From: an uncultured bacterium
GTDB taxonomy: Bacteria; Vulcanimicrobiota; Xenobia; Xenobiales; Xenobiaceae
Length of the DNA: 64,000 bases
Assembly: GCA_934644775.1 (NCBI GenBank)
Contig: CAKUDB010000003.1
Coordinates: forward strand, 62,001-126,000
Reading direction: 5' to 3'
The notes under the pieces are model-generated. The model did no database searches and had not been told where the DNA came from. It was given only the letters and a program-made list of their open reading frames with translations. Position numbers and translations under genes: made by a program. Shown one piece after another: positions 24,279 to 33,099 of the stretch (the stretch's first letter is position 1; the number at the start of each line of letters is the position of its first letter).

Positions 24279-26141
24279 CTAATACCTTTTATTTCTGCGC
24301 TGAGCTCGGCCTCCCCTACGGAAAGGATCTTTTTTCTGAGTATGCCTACTTCCCCTCTGAGAGCTTTGGTGGAAGGAATCAGCAGCGCCGCGCTGAGCAG
24401 CACTTTTGCGCCCTAAGCCGCGTCTACCCTTAGCCTCGCGGCGCTCTTTGGGGGCGTTTTTATGCTTAATCGATTTAACTTCGACGGGCAGCAATACTTT
24501 AAGTTTCTCCGGCGTAATTAAACGGGCTCTCAAGCGCACTGGGCCAAAGTCATAGTGGTTTAGGGCTTCCAAAACGGCAGCCGCCTCTAAGCTGGGCAAC
24601 TCCACAAAAGTAGTATGAGAGCGCAATTCAATATCGCCTACTTCAGTTTTGGCTAAAGAAGCGGCTTCGGCCAACATGCGCAAGACGGCTTGAACATTTA
24701 GGCCATCGCTGCGGCCTAAATTTATTTGGATATAGCTCATGCCTTCCGCTGCCGCCGCACCGGCTTTTTTGGCCGCTTTATCTAAAAGGCTGTTGCGCTC
24801 AGCTTTGCTACGGCGGCTGCCTCTATCTAACTCTTGCACAGACACATTAGAGCCGGCTGTAAAAATAGCTCTGGCTCTGGGCACCATACTCAACACAGCC
24901 GCCAAACTGTCGGAAGGACTTAAATAGCTAAGCAATTCGGCAGCCAAAAGGCGATAATCTTCATTAACTAGAGAAGCTAAATTCTCCACTACTTCTCTAT
25001 GGAAATCACTCTTAATCCGGCGGCGCACTTCTTCAGCTTGCGGCAATTTACCGATCTCAATATCGATCTTAGCCTTACCTACTAAACGTTTAAAGCGATT
25101 AAGCTCGTGTCTGGCCACAAAAGTAATGGCTGTCCCCCGCTTGCCAGCTCGCCCGGTACGACCGACACGGTGGATATAAGTTTCAGTATTTTGCGGAGGG
25201 GCCATATTGATTACATGGGTAACTCCGTCAACATCTAAGCCGCGAGCAGCTACATCGGTAGCTATCAAATATTTGGCCGCACCACTGCGGAAACTGCTTA
25301 AAGTGCGAGTACGCTCGGCTTGGGCCATATCGCCATGCAAAGAAAGTACATTTAAGCCGGAATGGATTAAAGTTTGGGTAAGTTCATCAGTTTCTACCTT
25401 AGTATGACAGAAAATAATCGCCCGCTGCGGAGCTTCGGCATGTAAAATATTGCCCAGAGCCTTGGCGCGCCACTCTTTGGCCACTAAATAAACTTCATGG
25501 CTTATATCATGAGCAGCCGTCAAACCGACACTTATAGAGATACGGTGACAATTTTCGCGCAGAGTTTTTTGAGCCAGTTCTTCCATCTGGCTGGGCATAG
25601 TAGCCGAAAAAAGCAAGGTTTGACGATCACTAGGCAAAGAAGCCAAGATTTTATCTAATTCTTCAGCAAAGCCCATATCTAAAATTTCGTCAGCTTCGTC
25701 TAAAACTAAGGCGCGACAACTACTTAAATCTAAAGAGCCGCGCTCGAGATGATCGATTAGGCGGCCCGGAGTACCGACTATTACCGGAGCTCCTTGCTTC
25801 AAAGAGCGCATTTGCTCGTGATAGCTGCCTCCTCCGTATAATAAAGCCGTTTTAGTACCCAGAGAGTTGATTACCCTAGCTACCTGCATAGCTAATTCAC
25901 GAGTAGGCAAAACTACCAAAATAGAAGCTGGACGCCCATTATTCGGGTTGTTAAGCAAAGGTAAAGAGAAGGCTAAAGTCTTTCCCGTTCCGGTACAAGA
26001 CTGAACTAATAAGTCGGCTCCAGACAAAACATCATCCCAACAAGCTTGCTGCACCTGGGTAGGAGTAATAAAGCCAGCTTTCTGTAAACTTTCTTGCAAA
26101 GCATTATTAAGCGGCCACTGGGTAAAGGGAACTAGTTCCAT
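24279..26141 (-). CDS. deaD: DEAD-box RNA helicase with DbpA-type RNA-binding domain and basic tail
   Basis: An ATP-dependent RNA helicase for ribosome assembly, mRNA turnover or cold growth. Two RecA-like domains carry CTGTGKT (motif I), PTRELA, TPGR, DEAD, SAT (motif III), and HRVGRTGRAG (motif VI). Residues of roughly 470-550 form a DbpA/RRM-like domain (YIQINLGRSDGLN, SHTTFVELP). The last ~60 residues are very rich in Arg, Lys and Gly and should bind RNA without sequence choice. At 620 residues it is of the DeaD/CsdA class. A strong terminator of the pilin-like gene lies just upstream, so it has its own promoter, and the nucleoside kinase follows closely. Confidence 0.94.
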   Translation of the reverse strand: MELVPFTQWPLNNALQESLQKAGFITPTQVQQACWDDVLSGADLLVQSCTGTGKTLAFSLPLLNNPNNGRPASILVVLPTRELAMQVARVINSLGTKTALLYGGGSYHEQMRSLKQGAPVIVGTPGRLIDHLERGSLDLSSCRALVLDEADEILDMGFAEELDKILASLPSDRQTLLFSATMPSQMEELAQKTLRENCHRISISVGLTAAHDISHEVYLVAKEWRAKALGNILHAEAPQRAIIFCHTKVETDELTQTLIHSGLNVLSLHGDMAQAERTRTLSSFRSGAAKYLIATDVAARGLDVDGVTHVINMAPPQNTETYIHRVGRTGRAGKRGTAITFVARHELNRFKRLVGKAKIDIEIGKLPQAEEVRRRIKSDFHREVVENLASLVNEDYRLLAAELLSYLSPSDSLAAVLSMVPRARAIFTAGSNVSVQELDRGSRRSKAERNSLLDKAAKKAGAAAAEGMSYIQINLGRSDGLNVQAVLRMLAEAASLAKTEVGDIELRSHTTFVELPSLEAAAVLEALNHYDFGPVRLRARLITPEKLKVLLPVEVKSIKHKNAPKERREAKGRRGLGRKSAAQRGAADSFHQSSQRGSRHTQKKDPFRRGGRAQRRNKRY

Positions 26142-26170
26142 TATCTAAACCTTTCAAGTTAATTAAAAAT

Positions 26171-26220
26171 ACAAAAAAAGAGCGTCTCGAGAACGACTTA
26201 AGCTAGATTCTCAAGGCGCT
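26171..26220 (-). terminator. Rho-independent terminator of the dnaG-rpoD-pilin-like unit
   Basis: On the minus strand a 13-base stem with one mismatch and one wobble (26181-26193 against 26208-26220) is followed by seven T and more T-rich sequence. Confidence 0.85.
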
Positions 26221-26247
26221 TTAGCCTATTAAATTATTTGGCTTTTA

Positions 26248-27174
26248 CTACTGTTTTATGTTGTCTGGCTTTTCGGGAGCAGACTTAGTCTCAGGCTTTT
26301 TCTCGGCCTCGAGGTTCTGAGCATTATCGCTGCCACCTCCAGTAATTAAAAGCCCTTTATCAGAATCATACTTCAACCCCCCTAAGCCATGCTTATGGGC
26401 GTCAGGACACTCTATAGTGTAGCCGCCACGTCTAAAAACATAAATATAGGTTTTTCCAGAAGCGGGACAGCGCAACTGGCGGGCCATATATTGAGGGCGC
26501 AAGGCTTCCAATTTAGCCGGGAAGGCTTTGTTGTGATCTTTAGCATAGATCTCGCACGCGGTAGCCAATTCGTTGATACTTCTGGTGCAATCGGAAAGTA
26601 AACGCTCTATACGCTTTCCTTCTGCAGCCAAAAGCAACCAACCCCAATCGATAGTTTCTAAACTGGGAATATCTTGGCCATATTTAGCCGGTTCAGGTAA
26701 AGCTAAAGTATAGTGGCGGCGATCTTTACTCACATTGTAAACAAAAGGCTGGCCGGAAAGGGGATCGTCACCCAAAGTAACTTTGGGAGCATCGGCTGGC
26801 AAACCGACGTTGAAACTATGCTCCAACGCTTTTAAACTTACCGGATACAAGCCACTTTCCATAAAATAATACTCGATTAGCACTTGCAAACGGGCATAGG
26901 CTCGCATTCCCAAGGCCTTTTGGCTAAGTGGCTGACTTTTAACTTCGGTAGCAGCCTGTTTAGGAGTAGAAGAAGTAGCTTTTTCAGCAAGTTGGGGAGC
27001 CGACTTTTGGGCTAGCATAATTTGTGGCTGAGCCACTTCCCCAGCCATTTCCGGGGCCCTTTCCAGAGCCTGGGCACCACTTGCAAGAAGAGCCAGAAAG
27101 CCAAGGCTTACAACAGAAGCTCTAACCCAACCACTTAGCCAACTACTATACTTCTGCACCTTGCCACTAAACAT
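26248..27174 (-). CDS. Exported protein with two pseudopilin-like repeats
   Basis: A 308-residue protein with a signal peptide or anchor near residues 17-36 (ASVVSLGFLALLASGAQA). Two similar segments follow: about 80-145 (LQVLIEYYFMESGLYPVSLKAL ... DPLSGQPFVYNV) and about 195-255 (LATACEIYAKDHNKAFPAKLEAL ... CPASGKTYIYVF). Both resemble the GspG-type 'Y..D.G.YP..L..L...DPWG..Y.Y' pattern, without the pilin N-terminal helix, so it is more likely a secreted or periplasmic relative than an assembled pilin. The ATG at 27174 is preferred over a GTG at 27189 because GGAG sits 9 bases before it. The Pro/Glu/Lys-rich tail is probably disordered. It follows rpoD by 49 bases. Function unknown. Confidence 0.6.
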   Translation of the reverse strand: MFSGKVQKYSSWLSGWVRASVVSLGFLALLASGAQALERAPEMAGEVAQPQIMLAQKSAPQLAEKATSSTPKQAATEVKSQPLSQKALGMRAYARLQVLIEYYFMESGLYPVSLKALEHSFNVGLPADAPKVTLGDDPLSGQPFVYNVSKDRRHYTLALPEPAKYGQDIPSLETIDWGWLLLAAEGKRIERLLSDCTRSINELATACEIYAKDHNKAFPAKLEALRPQYMARQLRCPASGKTYIYVFRRGGYTIECPDAHKHGLGGLKYDSDKGLLITGGGSDNAQNLEAEKKPETKSAPEKPDNIKQ

Positions 27175-27223
27175 TATCTCCAACTCCACCTACTTTTCAG
27201 GCCATCTTTCCCAAAATGGCCGC

Positions 27224-28960
27224 CTAATTATTAGCATCCCAGTAATCTTGCAAAAACTTGCGCGGCTCAGGTAAACGCAACTTGCGCAGCGCTTTAGCCT
27301 CGATTTGACGTATACGCTCACGTGTCACCTTAAATATGCTACCAACTTCTTCCAAGGTGCGCGTGTGGCCGTCGCGCAGTCCAAAGCGCAATTCGAGCAC
27401 CTCTCGCTCGCGCACCGAAAGTTTGTCTAAAACTTCTTTAATGCGCTCACTAAGCCAAACCCTAGCTGCAGCTTCGGCCGGTGCTACGGCACCTTCATCT
27501 TCAATAAAATCGCCTAAGTGAGAATCTTCCTCTTCACCAATAGGAGTTTCTAAAGAGATAGGCTCTTGGGCTATCTTCTGAATTTCTCGAACCTTAGTTT
27601 CGGCAATGCGCTTGCGCTCGGCTACTTTTTCTTGGTAGCGTTTATCTTCAGGAGTAACAGGCTCTTTATAAAGCTCACTCAATTCGCTGCAAAGGGCCTC
27701 TTCATCGATAGGATACATGCGCATAGCGATCTCTTCTACCGTAGGATCGCGCCCATTTTCCTGGAGCAACAATCTTGTCACCCGAGTTAGACGATTGATC
27801 GTCTCTACCATATGCACGGGAATACGAATCGTTCGGGCTTGGTCGGCCAGCGCTCTGGTAATAGCTTGACGGATCCACCAAGTAGCGTAAGTGCTAAATT
27901 TGTAGCCCTTGCGATAATTAAATTTTTCCACAGCCCTAATCAGCCCCAAATTACCCTCTTGGATAAGATCCAAAAAGAGCATACCGCGACTGATATATTT
28001 TTTGGCAATACTTACTACCAAACGCAAATTTGCTTCGGTAAGATCGCGCTTAGAAGCACTTCCCGCCCTAACTAACTTATCTAGAGCCTCAAAGCGCTCT
28101 AAATGCTCCCTAGCTCCGGGAACTTCGTCGCGAACTTCTTTAAGTATATTTAAACGATACTGGTATTTAGCTTTATTAAAACACTCTTCAACTAGCTTTT
28201 GACGCTCAACCAATTCGCGGAATTTTATCTTCCAAACTTTGGAATCGCAAGTCTTTAATCTGTTGACGACATCGATTAAGGTAGTGTGCGCAGTGGTAGA
28301 AGCGTCGTTAATATCGTCTTCTTTATTTATATCAAGCTCAGTTTCGTCCAAAGTGAGAGAGAAACCGGGGACGTCGCGCTTATCGGCCACTTCGCTCAAA
28401 AGATCTAGAGCCAATTCGCGAAACCCCGGCTCTAACAACAGAGCCTCGGCAGCTTCGTTGCCCTTTTCGATACTCTGAGCTAATTCGCACTCTCGCTCGG
28501 GAGTAAGCAACTCGACTCGCCCAATCTCTTTAAGATACTGGCGCACCGGATCGTCTACCGTTACCTCGACAGAGCTGTCGGCTTTCTTCTTAGCTTTGGC
28601 AGACTTAGAAGACACCTTAGCCGCCTTTGACTTAGTTATCTCACTCTTCTTGAGCTGTTGCCTAGCTTCTTCCAATTTAAGCTCAAGTTCAGCATGTTTG
28701 GCAGCCTCAGCCCTTTTCTTTTGAGCTAACTCAGGAGCCACAATTTCCGGAGGCTCGTCAAAATTAGACGACGGAGCAGAATCTACCAAATCAAGATCTT
28801 CACAATCGTACGTTCCATAACTTGCAGCCGACCCCACATTATCAAGTCCAAGGTTATCACTCGAGCTGAGATCCGCCCCAAGACACAAATCAGACATAGA
28901 AGCACCTAGGTCCAATTCTGCAATACTCTTGGTGGGCTTTTCTCCCCTTACATTTTCCAT
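27224..28960 (-). CDS. rpoD: Primary sigma factor RpoD/SigA
   Basis: The housekeeping RNA polymerase sigma factor. Region 1.2 begins at DDPVRQYLKEIG (about 136), region 2 at NLRLVVSIAKKY (309) with FSTYATWWIRQAI (353-366), then region 3 and region 4 with EREVLELRFGL and VTRERIRQIEAKALRKLR. Those are diagnostic of group 1 sigma. Region 1.1 is replaced by about 130 residues of acidic, then Lys-rich helical sequence, and a non-conserved insert separates 1.2 and 2. The downstream position relative to dnaG is the classic macromolecular synthesis operon order without rpsU. This protein explains the TTGACA/TATAAT-type promoters seen in the window. Confidence 0.97.
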   Translation of the reverse strand: MENVRGEKPTKSIAELDLGASMSDLCLGADLSSSDNLGLDNVGSAASYGTYDCEDLDLVDSAPSSNFDEPPEIVAPELAQKKRAEAAKHAELELKLEEARQQLKKSEITKSKAAKVSSKSAKAKKKADSSVEVTVDDPVRQYLKEIGRVELLTPERECELAQSIEKGNEAAEALLLEPGFRELALDLLSEVADKRDVPGFSLTLDETELDINKEDDINDASTTAHTTLIDVVNRLKTCDSKVWKIKFRELVERQKLVEECFNKAKYQYRLNILKEVRDEVPGAREHLERFEALDKLVRAGSASKRDLTEANLRLVVSIAKKYISRGMLFLDLIQEGNLGLIRAVEKFNYRKGYKFSTYATWWIRQAITRALADQARTIRIPVHMVETINRLTRVTRLLLQENGRDPTVEEIAMRMYPIDEEALCSELSELYKEPVTPEDKRYQEKVAERKRIAETKVREIQKIAQEPISLETPIGEEEDSHLGDFIEDEGAVAPAEAAARVWLSERIKEVLDKLSVREREVLELRFGLRDGHTRTLEEVGSIFKVTRERIRQIEAKALRKLRLPEPRKFLQDYWDANN

Positions 28961-29239
28961 AACAAACCTTTACCTTACGCTGCTAAAAAAAGAAAAATTC
29001 TACTCTGTCTGACAATATTTTTATATACAATTACATCGTTTTTCTATCAAAGCGCCCGACAAGAACTGCCGAGCCCAATTTTGCCCCTAGGCCAATAGGC
29101 GTATCTCTCCGCCATTGACAACAGCTCTTGTTAATACCTAAGAAAAATGGTTTTTCCTGCTTTTATTAGTGAGGGTTTTTGCTTATAATCGGATCTTAAC
29201 CAATATCAAGGCCTCAGGGTATGGCCTATAAGCGATGGC

Positions 29240-30979
29240 TCAACCTCGCAAGATCTTTTGCAAACTCATATATTCAAGGTAGAGAGGATCGTCTTGGGCC
29301 AAATTGCCATCTGCCATTCTGGCAAACATTTGATACTTGATTCTATCCAAAGATTTTTTCAAATTCTCTTTTCTAATATTGGAAGCTAGTTGGATAGCGT
29401 CCTCAAAGTTGGAATCTAGGCGATCGCAAGCCATAATTTCGGTAAGTTTGGCATAATCGTCTGCCGAAGCCTCTTCATCTAAAAGTTCAGTCACCGTTAC
29501 CGGCCCTTGAGTTTTCTCCCAAAGCCAAAGCTTTTCAAAGTAATGGCGCAAATACTCATCTTCTATCAAGCTGGGAGTTATAAGTTTCTTAACTTCTTCT
29601 AGCCACTCAGGATGGACGGTACATAAACTAAATAATTTTTCCTCAGTATTAAGCAAACGCTGACCTGGCTGGGATAAGGACAAAGGCTGATAAGCGTTCT
29701 TATGGCGACGGCGGCGCAAATATAAAGCCAACTTATCTTCGGAAAAACCGCTATAATAAGCCAACTCGCGTATGTAGGCCTCCCGGCGTACCGGATCTTG
29801 AATCTTTTCAAGGAAGGGAAGTACCAGCTTAACTAAATTTTCTTTACCTTCAGGAGTAGTAGTATCGGTAAGCTTAAGCTGGCGCTCGATTACAAATTTA
29901 ACGATACCTATTTTAGCCTTAAGAACTTCTTCGACAGCCGAGCGACCGCGAGCAGCCATAGAATCGGGATCTTCTCCCTCGGGCCAAACTACTGTCATAA
30001 CTTGCAAACCAGCTTCTTCTAAAACGTCGTTACCTTTAATAATAGCTTTAGCTCCGGCAGAGTCGCCGTCATAAGCCAAAATAACCTGACTAGCGTAACG
30101 CTTTAATAACTTAGCCTGTTCTGCGGTTAGAGCAGTGCCCAAAGAAGCGACGCAGTAGTCGAAGCCGATTTGATGCAGGGAAATAACATCGAGGTAACCT
30201 TCGACAACAATAGCTTTATCTTCGCGTGAAATAGGGCCGCGAGCCACATTTAATCCGTATAAGTGGCTCCTTTTAGAATAGATCTCTGTTTCCGGAGAGT
30301 TAATATATTTGGGAAGACCCGCTCCCAAGATACGCCCTCCCATAGCTACTACCCGCCCTTGGAAATCGGTTATAGGAAAGATCAAACGACCGCTGAGAAG
30401 TTCACGTATCCCCCGCTCTCTCTTAATAAAGATGCCACAATTTACTAATTCTTCGTCGCTAAAGCCGGCTTCATGGACGACTTTAAGTAAAGGGGCAGAA
30501 TTGGTAGGAGCAAATCCTAAGCGAAATTTTTCCGCTACATTCTTGGCAATACGCCGTTGCAACAAATACTCACGGCCAGCTCCCCCTTCTTCAGTTTCCA
30601 ACAGAATGTGGCTGTAATATTTGCAAACTCGATCTAGAAGTTGCCAACCCCTTTGTCTAGCAGTCTCTTGGACGGAATTGTCAGTTTCCCATTTTATCTC
30701 TACGCCAGCTTCTTGAGCCAATTTACGCACAGCCTCAGGGAACCCCATACCTTCCATCTTCATTAAAAATTGAAAAATATTTCCCCCTTGCTTACAACCA
30801 AAGCAATACCAAAAGCGCCGTTCCGGATCTATGCTAAAAGAAGGAGTCTTTTCATTATGGAAGGGACATAAACCGATATATTTACTGCCAGCTCTCTTCA
30901 GTTGCAAATAGCGACCTATAACTTCGGCTATTTCTATACGATTATTTATCTCATTGATAGTCGATTCCGGTATTCTCAT
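29240..30979 (-). CDS. dnaG: DnaG primase
   Basis: It synthesises RNA primers at the replication fork and works with the replicative helicase. The N-terminal CHC2 zinc site is C38, H41, C59, C62 (CPFH ... CFGC). The central Toprim catalytic core has VVEGYLD near 255 and AYDGDSAGAKA near 305. The C-terminal helical region that contacts DnaB is present but divergent. The length of 579 residues is normal. It lies upstream of rpoD with an unusually long 279-base gap in which I see no gene, only A/T-rich sequence that may carry an internal rpoD promoter. Confidence 0.97.
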   Translation of the reverse strand: MRIPESTINEINNRIEIAEVIGRYLQLKRAGSKYIGLCPFHNEKTPSFSIDPERRFWYCFGCKQGGNIFQFLMKMEGMGFPEAVRKLAQEAGVEIKWETDNSVQETARQRGWQLLDRVCKYYSHILLETEEGGAGREYLLQRRIAKNVAEKFRLGFAPTNSAPLLKVVHEAGFSDEELVNCGIFIKRERGIRELLSGRLIFPITDFQGRVVAMGGRILGAGLPKYINSPETEIYSKRSHLYGLNVARGPISREDKAIVVEGYLDVISLHQIGFDYCVASLGTALTAEQAKLLKRYASQVILAYDGDSAGAKAIIKGNDVLEEAGLQVMTVVWPEGEDPDSMAARGRSAVEEVLKAKIGIVKFVIERQLKLTDTTTPEGKENLVKLVLPFLEKIQDPVRREAYIRELAYYSGFSEDKLALYLRRRRHKNAYQPLSLSQPGQRLLNTEEKLFSLCTVHPEWLEEVKKLITPSLIEDEYLRHYFEKLWLWEKTQGPVTVTELLDEEASADDYAKLTEIMACDRLDSNFEDAIQLASNIRKENLKKSLDRIKYQMFARMADGNLAQDDPLYLEYMSLQKILRG

Positions 30980-31108
30980 AGTTGGGGCCGCTCCGTCTTT
31001 TTTCAGCCTATCTCCTTACAAAATAAGCCTAACCAATAGCCTCTATACTAGGCTCGATCAGCTTGTGTAAAGAAAGGATTTCCGTCCTTTTTCAAAAAAT
31101 GGCCAGAG

Positions 31109-31693
31109 GTGAGTGAAGATACCTTAAAAGATACCCCTTCCCAGAGCTCCGATAATACTGCCGAAGCTCAGGTTCCCCCTGTCGAGAGTCCACCCCCCGT
31201 AGAGAATAAAGACGATATACTCGACAAAAAAGTCGTTTACAAGTCGTCTATGCAAAATTTTTATACCGTCTCTACCATTGTCACCTTGCTAGCCATCCTC
31301 CTTGTACGTTCCGGCATTAAGATGATGAGCGGACGGGGAGGCGTTATCGAGCCAGACGTAATTATCTTAGGAACACTGCCTATATTACTGGCTATTATAA
31401 GCCTAATTGTGGTAGTTGTCTCTTACTATCGCTTCCGAGGCAGAACTATTACCTTAACCCCCGTCTATTTAATTTATGACGACGGCCGGAATAAGCCTGT
31501 CAATATGGCCTGGAAAGACTTTCAGACTGCCACCGAGACCAAACAGACTAAAAGTGCCTTCGATTATACGATAATTAGTGATGGCAAAGTCAGCTTTTTA
31601 ATAGAGCGCTTCTTCTTCCCTCAGTACGACAAGCTATGCGCAGATATAAAAACTGTCCGTCGTCTGGCTAAAAAGCAAGGGATATTTCTCTAA
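31109..31693 (+). CDS. Small membrane protein of unknown function
   Basis: A 194-residue protein with a Pro- and acid-rich N-terminal cytoplasmic part (about 1-50), two membrane segments (about 53-72 and 87-108) and a C-terminal domain of about 85 residues resembling a small PH-like beta domain (FRGRTITLTPVYLIY). Such two-helix plus beta proteins are common and mostly uncharacterised. The GTG start at 31109 has no strong ribosome site, so the start is uncertain; there is no better in-frame alternative before the first membrane helix. Its own convergent terminator follows. I cannot assign a role. Confidence 0.65.
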   Translation: MSEDTLKDTPSQSSDNTAEAQVPPVESPPPVENKDDILDKKVVYKSSMQNFYTVSTIVTLLAILLVRSGIKMMSGRGGVIEPDVIILGTLPILLAIISLIVVVVSYYRFRGRTITLTPVYLIYDDGRNKPVNMAWKDFQTATETKQTKSAFDYTIISDGKVSFLIERFFFPQYDKLCADIKTVRRLAKKQGIFL

Positions 31694-31711
31694 AATAAGT
31701 TGTCATAACGC

Positions 31712-31743
31712 AAAAAAAGCTCCCCCACGGGGAGCTTTTCTGT
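31712..31743. terminator. Bidirectional Rho-independent terminator
   Basis: AAAAGCTCCCC (31715-31725) pairs perfectly with GGGGAGCTTTT (31729-31739) around a 3-base loop, with A-run and T-run on opposite sides. It serves the convergent membrane-protein and rluB genes. Confidence 0.93.
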
Positions 31744-31764
31744 AAGGGCAAGCAACTCTAGGCT

Positions 31765-32472
31765 CTACATTTTTTTCAGAGTCTTTATTTCGCTTTCGCT
31801 CAAGTGACGATACTTGCCACGGGGCAGATTACCTAAATTGATCGGCCCCAGTTTTATCCTCTCTAGCTTCTTGACCTGGCAACCTACAGCGGCCAACATA
31901 CGGCGCACCTGACGCTTACGCCCCTCATGGATAGTTATTTGTACGATATTCTCCGCTAGAATCTTTACTTTGGCTGGAGCAGTCCAACCATCGTCGAGAC
32001 AAATTCCTTCTTCTAAGAATCTGACCTCGCGTTCACCGGGAGTTATATCGACATTGGCCACATAGACTTTATCGATCAAATGGCTCGGATGGAGCAATTT
32101 ATTGGTGAGTTCTCCGTCATTGGTAAAAATGAGGAGTCCCTCTGTATCGCGATCTAGCCTTCCGACAGGATAGATACGCACAGGAACATCTTTAACAAAT
32201 TCCATAACCGTAGGACGATCAGCCTGATCCTTAACTGTAGAAACAAAACCACGCGGCTTATTGAGAACGATATAGACCTTCTCAGATAGAGCCGGGGCTA
32301 ACCTTCCCCAGCCAACGATTTCGACTTTATCGCTGTCAAGATCGGCCTTATCGCCCAAAGAAGCGACTTGGCCATTTACTCTTACCTGACCGCTGCTAAT
32401 AAGAGACTCACAATATCGGCGCGAGCCAACTCCGCCGGAAGCCATAAGTTTCTGTAAACGTTCTGCAGTCAT
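31765..32472 (-). CDS. rluB: RluB/RsuA-family rRNA pseudouridine synthase
   Basis: It isomerises a specific uridine in rRNA to pseudouridine. An N-terminal S4 RNA-binding domain (residues 1-60, LQKLMASGGVGSRRYCE) is followed by the catalytic domain with VLNKPRGFVST, the active-site Asp in GRLDRDTEGLLIFTNDGEL and the EGRKRQVRRML motif. The 235-residue size fits RluB or RsuA; RluB-type is favoured by its general form but the substrate (23S U2605 or 16S U516) is not proven. It lies 27 bases downstream of yjbQ on the same strand. Confidence 0.92.
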   Translation of the reverse strand: MTAERLQKLMASGGVGSRRYCESLISSGQVRVNGQVASLGDKADLDSDKVEIVGWGRLAPALSEKVYIVLNKPRGFVSTVKDQADRPTVMEFVKDVPVRIYPVGRLDRDTEGLLIFTNDGELTNKLLHPSHLIDKVYVANVDITPGEREVRFLEEGICLDDGWTAPAKVKILAENIVQITIHEGRKRQVRRMLAAVGCQVKKLERIKLGPINLGNLPRGKYRHLSESEIKTLKKM

Positions 32473-32499
32473 GTTATGTTCAATAAGAGGATATTTTAA

Positions 32500-32931
32500 T
32501 TAGCTCCAGAGAGTAACACGGATTTTGCGAGCATTGGGATTGTTGCGATGCTCCCAAAGATAGATGCCTTGCCACTGTCCCATAGCCAACTTGCCATCGA
32601 TAACGGGAATAGTTAAGCAAACATTGGTAATGGCCGCCTTAATATGGGAAGGCATATCGTCTTCACCCTCTTCGACATGTTTGAACCAGTCGGTAAAGGG
32701 GATAGTACGAATCATCCACTCTTCGAGATCACGACGAGCATTAGGATCATGATTCTCTTGGATGCACAAACTGCAGGAAGTATGTAAAACGAAAAGGTTG
32801 CACATACCATTTTCGATATTGCTGTGCTTCACAACATCGTTAATCTGCTGGGTGATGTTATACAGCCCCTGGGCAGAGCCCTGACGGGAGGCCTGATAAG
32901 AGATGACTTCTGAAAACATGATGGTGCGCAT
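32500..32931 (-). CDS. yjbQ: YjbQ family (UPF0047) protein
   Basis: A 143-residue protein of the YjbQ family, with the conserved LFVLHTSCSLCIQENHDP, the H-containing HVEEGEDDMPSHIKAAI segment and MGQWQGIYLWEHR near the C-terminus. Family members have weak thiamine-phosphate synthase activity in vitro, and the true function is unsettled. The fold carries conserved His residues that could bind a metal. The start at 32931 is followed by another ATG four codons later; a clear AAGGAG lies 18 bases before the first and 30 before the second, so neither is well placed. Confidence 0.93.
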   Translation of the reverse strand: MRTIMFSEVISYQASRQGSAQGLYNITQQINDVVKHSNIENGMCNLFVLHTSCSLCIQENHDPNARRDLEEWMIRTIPFTDWFKHVEEGEDDMPSHIKAAITNVCLTIPVIDGKLAMGQWQGIYLWEHRNNPNARKIRVTLWS

Positions 32932-33099
32932 TCAATTAAATGCTATTCACTCCTTCAAACCCAAGAAGAATTTTTATCTGGCCCAATGGTAAAGAAGGGG
33001 CACTACTTGGGAGTTTTTCCAAATTTGTCACCTAGCTAGGATATAGACACAAATTATAGAAGTAACTGGGCCAACTTTTATAATCAGGTATCGTCAAAA

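Noticed and set aside
24086..24433. 115-residue plus-strand ORF spanning the helicase/kinase junction
   Set aside because: It overlaps two well-supported minus-strand genes and shows no coding signature.
28961..29239. A small gene between dnaG and rpoD
   Set aside because: No ORF with a start and ribosome site is seen on either strand; only A/T-rich sequence is present.
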